A stretch of DNA of 7,186 nt from CAYRYU01 sp964428355 (GTDB lineage: Bacteria > Muiribacteriota > Ozemobacteria > Ozemobacterales > Ozemobacteraceae), in the NCBI GenBank assembly GCA_964428355.1, contig CAYRYU010000182.1:1-7186 (forward strand). Reading direction: 5' to 3'. This document shows, piece by piece, positions 6,259 to 7,186 of this stretch. Under the pieces are notes generated by a model. The model saw nothing but the letters and a program-made list of their open reading frames with translations, had not been told where the DNA came from and ran no database searches. Numbering within the stretch: the first letter of the stretch is position 1; each line of letters begins with the position of its first letter. The translations under genes and the position numbers were made by a program.

Positions 6259-7176
6259 TTGTTGTCCCTCCCGGTGTCGCCCCCCGAACGACCGGTACGC
6301 CTGGTCAGCGTTTCGCGACGCACCGACGTTCCGGCCTTCTTCGCGGATTGGTTTTCAAACAGCCTCGAACGAGGTTTCTGTTCGGTTAGGAACCCCTTCA
6401 ATCGAAGCCAGACATCCAGGATCGGGCTTTCCAGGGAGGAGGTCGCGGGGTTCATCTTCTGGACCCGGAACCCTGAGCCATTCCGTGAGACCCTCGAGAA
6501 AGTCCTGGAAAAAGGGTTTCCCGTTGTATTCCTGATCACCCTGACCGGTTACCCCCCGGAACTCGAACCGATGGTACCCCCTGTGGATGTCGCGATCGAA
6601 GGGATCGCGGCGCTTTCGGAGAGGATCGGCCCGGAACGGATCGCATGGCGCTACGACCCGCTCCTTTTCGCCGGTCCGATCGACTTTTCATGGCACCTTT
6701 CCAACTTCGCGGGTCTTGCCAGACGTCTCGAGGGTCGGGTGGGCAGATGCATCGTGAGCCTGATGGACTTCTACCGGAAAACCCGCCGCAACCTCGCTCC
6801 CCTCCAAAACCTGGGGTGGACCTTCCGATCGGATCCCCAGGGTCATCCCGGCTTTGTCCCCTTCCTCGAGCGGATGGTACGCACCGCCCGCGGTCACGGA
6901 ATGGAAATCCAATCATGTTGCTCCACCAGCGCAGGGTTCCAAACGGCCGGAATTGCGCCGGGAGCATGCATCGACGCCCTGTGGCTGAACGACCTCTACC
7001 GCCTGGGAATCCCCGATCGCAAGGACCCCGGCCAGAGATCCGCCTGCAGATGCGCACCCAGCAAGGACATCGGGGCCTGCGACTCGTGTCGTCACGGATG
7101 CCGTTACTGTTACGCCACCGCGGATCATGCCCGGAGCCTCACAAGGATTCACGATCCGGAGGGGGAGTTCCTCTGA
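6259..7176 (+). CDS. DUF1848-family protein with C-terminal cysteine cluster
   Basis: Encodes 305 residues from a TTG start chosen by the GAGGT site; alternatives are TTG 6262 and GTG 6274 (300 residues). The open frame extends about 1 kb further upstream, but only antisense to the phosphatase gene. Family hallmarks are SRRTDVPAFF (19-28), NPFN (45-48), FWTRNP (67-72), TLTGY (94-98), WRYDP (130-134), SKDIG (268-272) and the terminal cluster C263, C265, C274, C277, C281, C284 ending CRYCYA. C277/C281/C284 have CxxxCxxC spacing. As I recall, the Pfam description of this family compares its C-terminal cysteines with the iron-sulfur motif of radical-SAM enzymes. The reaction is unknown. It is probably cytoplasmic, as no signal peptide or membrane span is visible, and it probably binds an iron-sulfur cluster. 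It is transcribed divergently from the phosphatase operon. Ten bases remain after its stop, too few to show a terminator. Family assignment is confident; the exact start is less so. Confidence 0.9.
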   Translation: MLSLPVSPPERPVRLVSVSRRTDVPAFFADWFSNSLERGFCSVRNPFNRSQTSRIGLSREEVAGFIFWTRNPEPFRETLEKVLEKGFPVVFLITLTGYPPELEPMVPPVDVAIEGIAALSERIGPERIAWRYDPLLFAGPIDFSWHLSNFAGLARRLEGRVGRCIVSLMDFYRKTRRNLAPLQNLGWTFRSDPQGHPGFVPFLERMVRTARGHGMEIQSCCSTSAGFQTAGIAPGACIDALWLNDLYRLGIPDRKDPGQRSACRCAPSKDIGACDSCRHGCRYCYATADHARSLTRIHDPEGEFL

Positions 7177-7186
7177 CCCCCCACCT

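Overview
The window is a compact bacterial signalling locus. Three minus-strand genes (right to left, about 6216 down to 1) form an apparent operon, and one plus-strand gene (6259-7176) diverges from it. Base composition is GC-rich, and codon third positions favour G or C. This is why long spurious open frames run antisense to the real genes. No gene-free stretch exceeds about 45 bases, and I see no tRNA, rRNA, CRISPR array, insertion sequence or phage gene. The organism cannot be fixed from this sequence. The large multi-span HAMP/SpoIIE-type phosphatases suggest an environmental, signalling-rich bacterium. A lineage such as Riflebacteria/Ozemobacteria would fit my impression of where such proteins abound, but that is a low-confidence guess.

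Operon: the first gene (3283-6216) and second gene (332-3286) encode tandem paralogous membrane proteins of 977 and 984 residues. Each appears to have four membrane spans, two large presumably extracytoplasmic sensor regions, a HAMP linker and a C-terminal SpoIIE/RsbU-type PP2C Ser/Thr phosphatase. They overlap by the four bases ATGA. Their catalytic residues fall at identical residue numbers, although the sensor regions have diverged. Within each protein the N-terminal half itself looks duplicated (span, sensor, span, twice). The third gene (317 down to the left edge) follows after 14 bases with a strong ribosome binding site. It encodes a small single-PAS-domain protein, cut by the window edge.

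Divergent side: 6259-7176 encodes a DUF1848-family protein with a cysteine-rich C-terminus containing CxxxCxxC, the spacing of the radical-SAM iron-sulfur motif. The 42-base gap between the divergent genes holds a perfect 8-bp inverted repeat (6215-6235). It places extended -10-like elements on both strands and covers part of the first phosphatase gene's start codon.

Together, the most likely reading of the operon is a stimulus-responsive phosphatase module. Two related receptors dephosphorylate partner-switch proteins (unseen here, probably STAS-domain antagonists encoded elsewhere), possibly with a soluble PAS sensor. A functional link to the DUF1848 gene is not shown beyond the shared promoter region.
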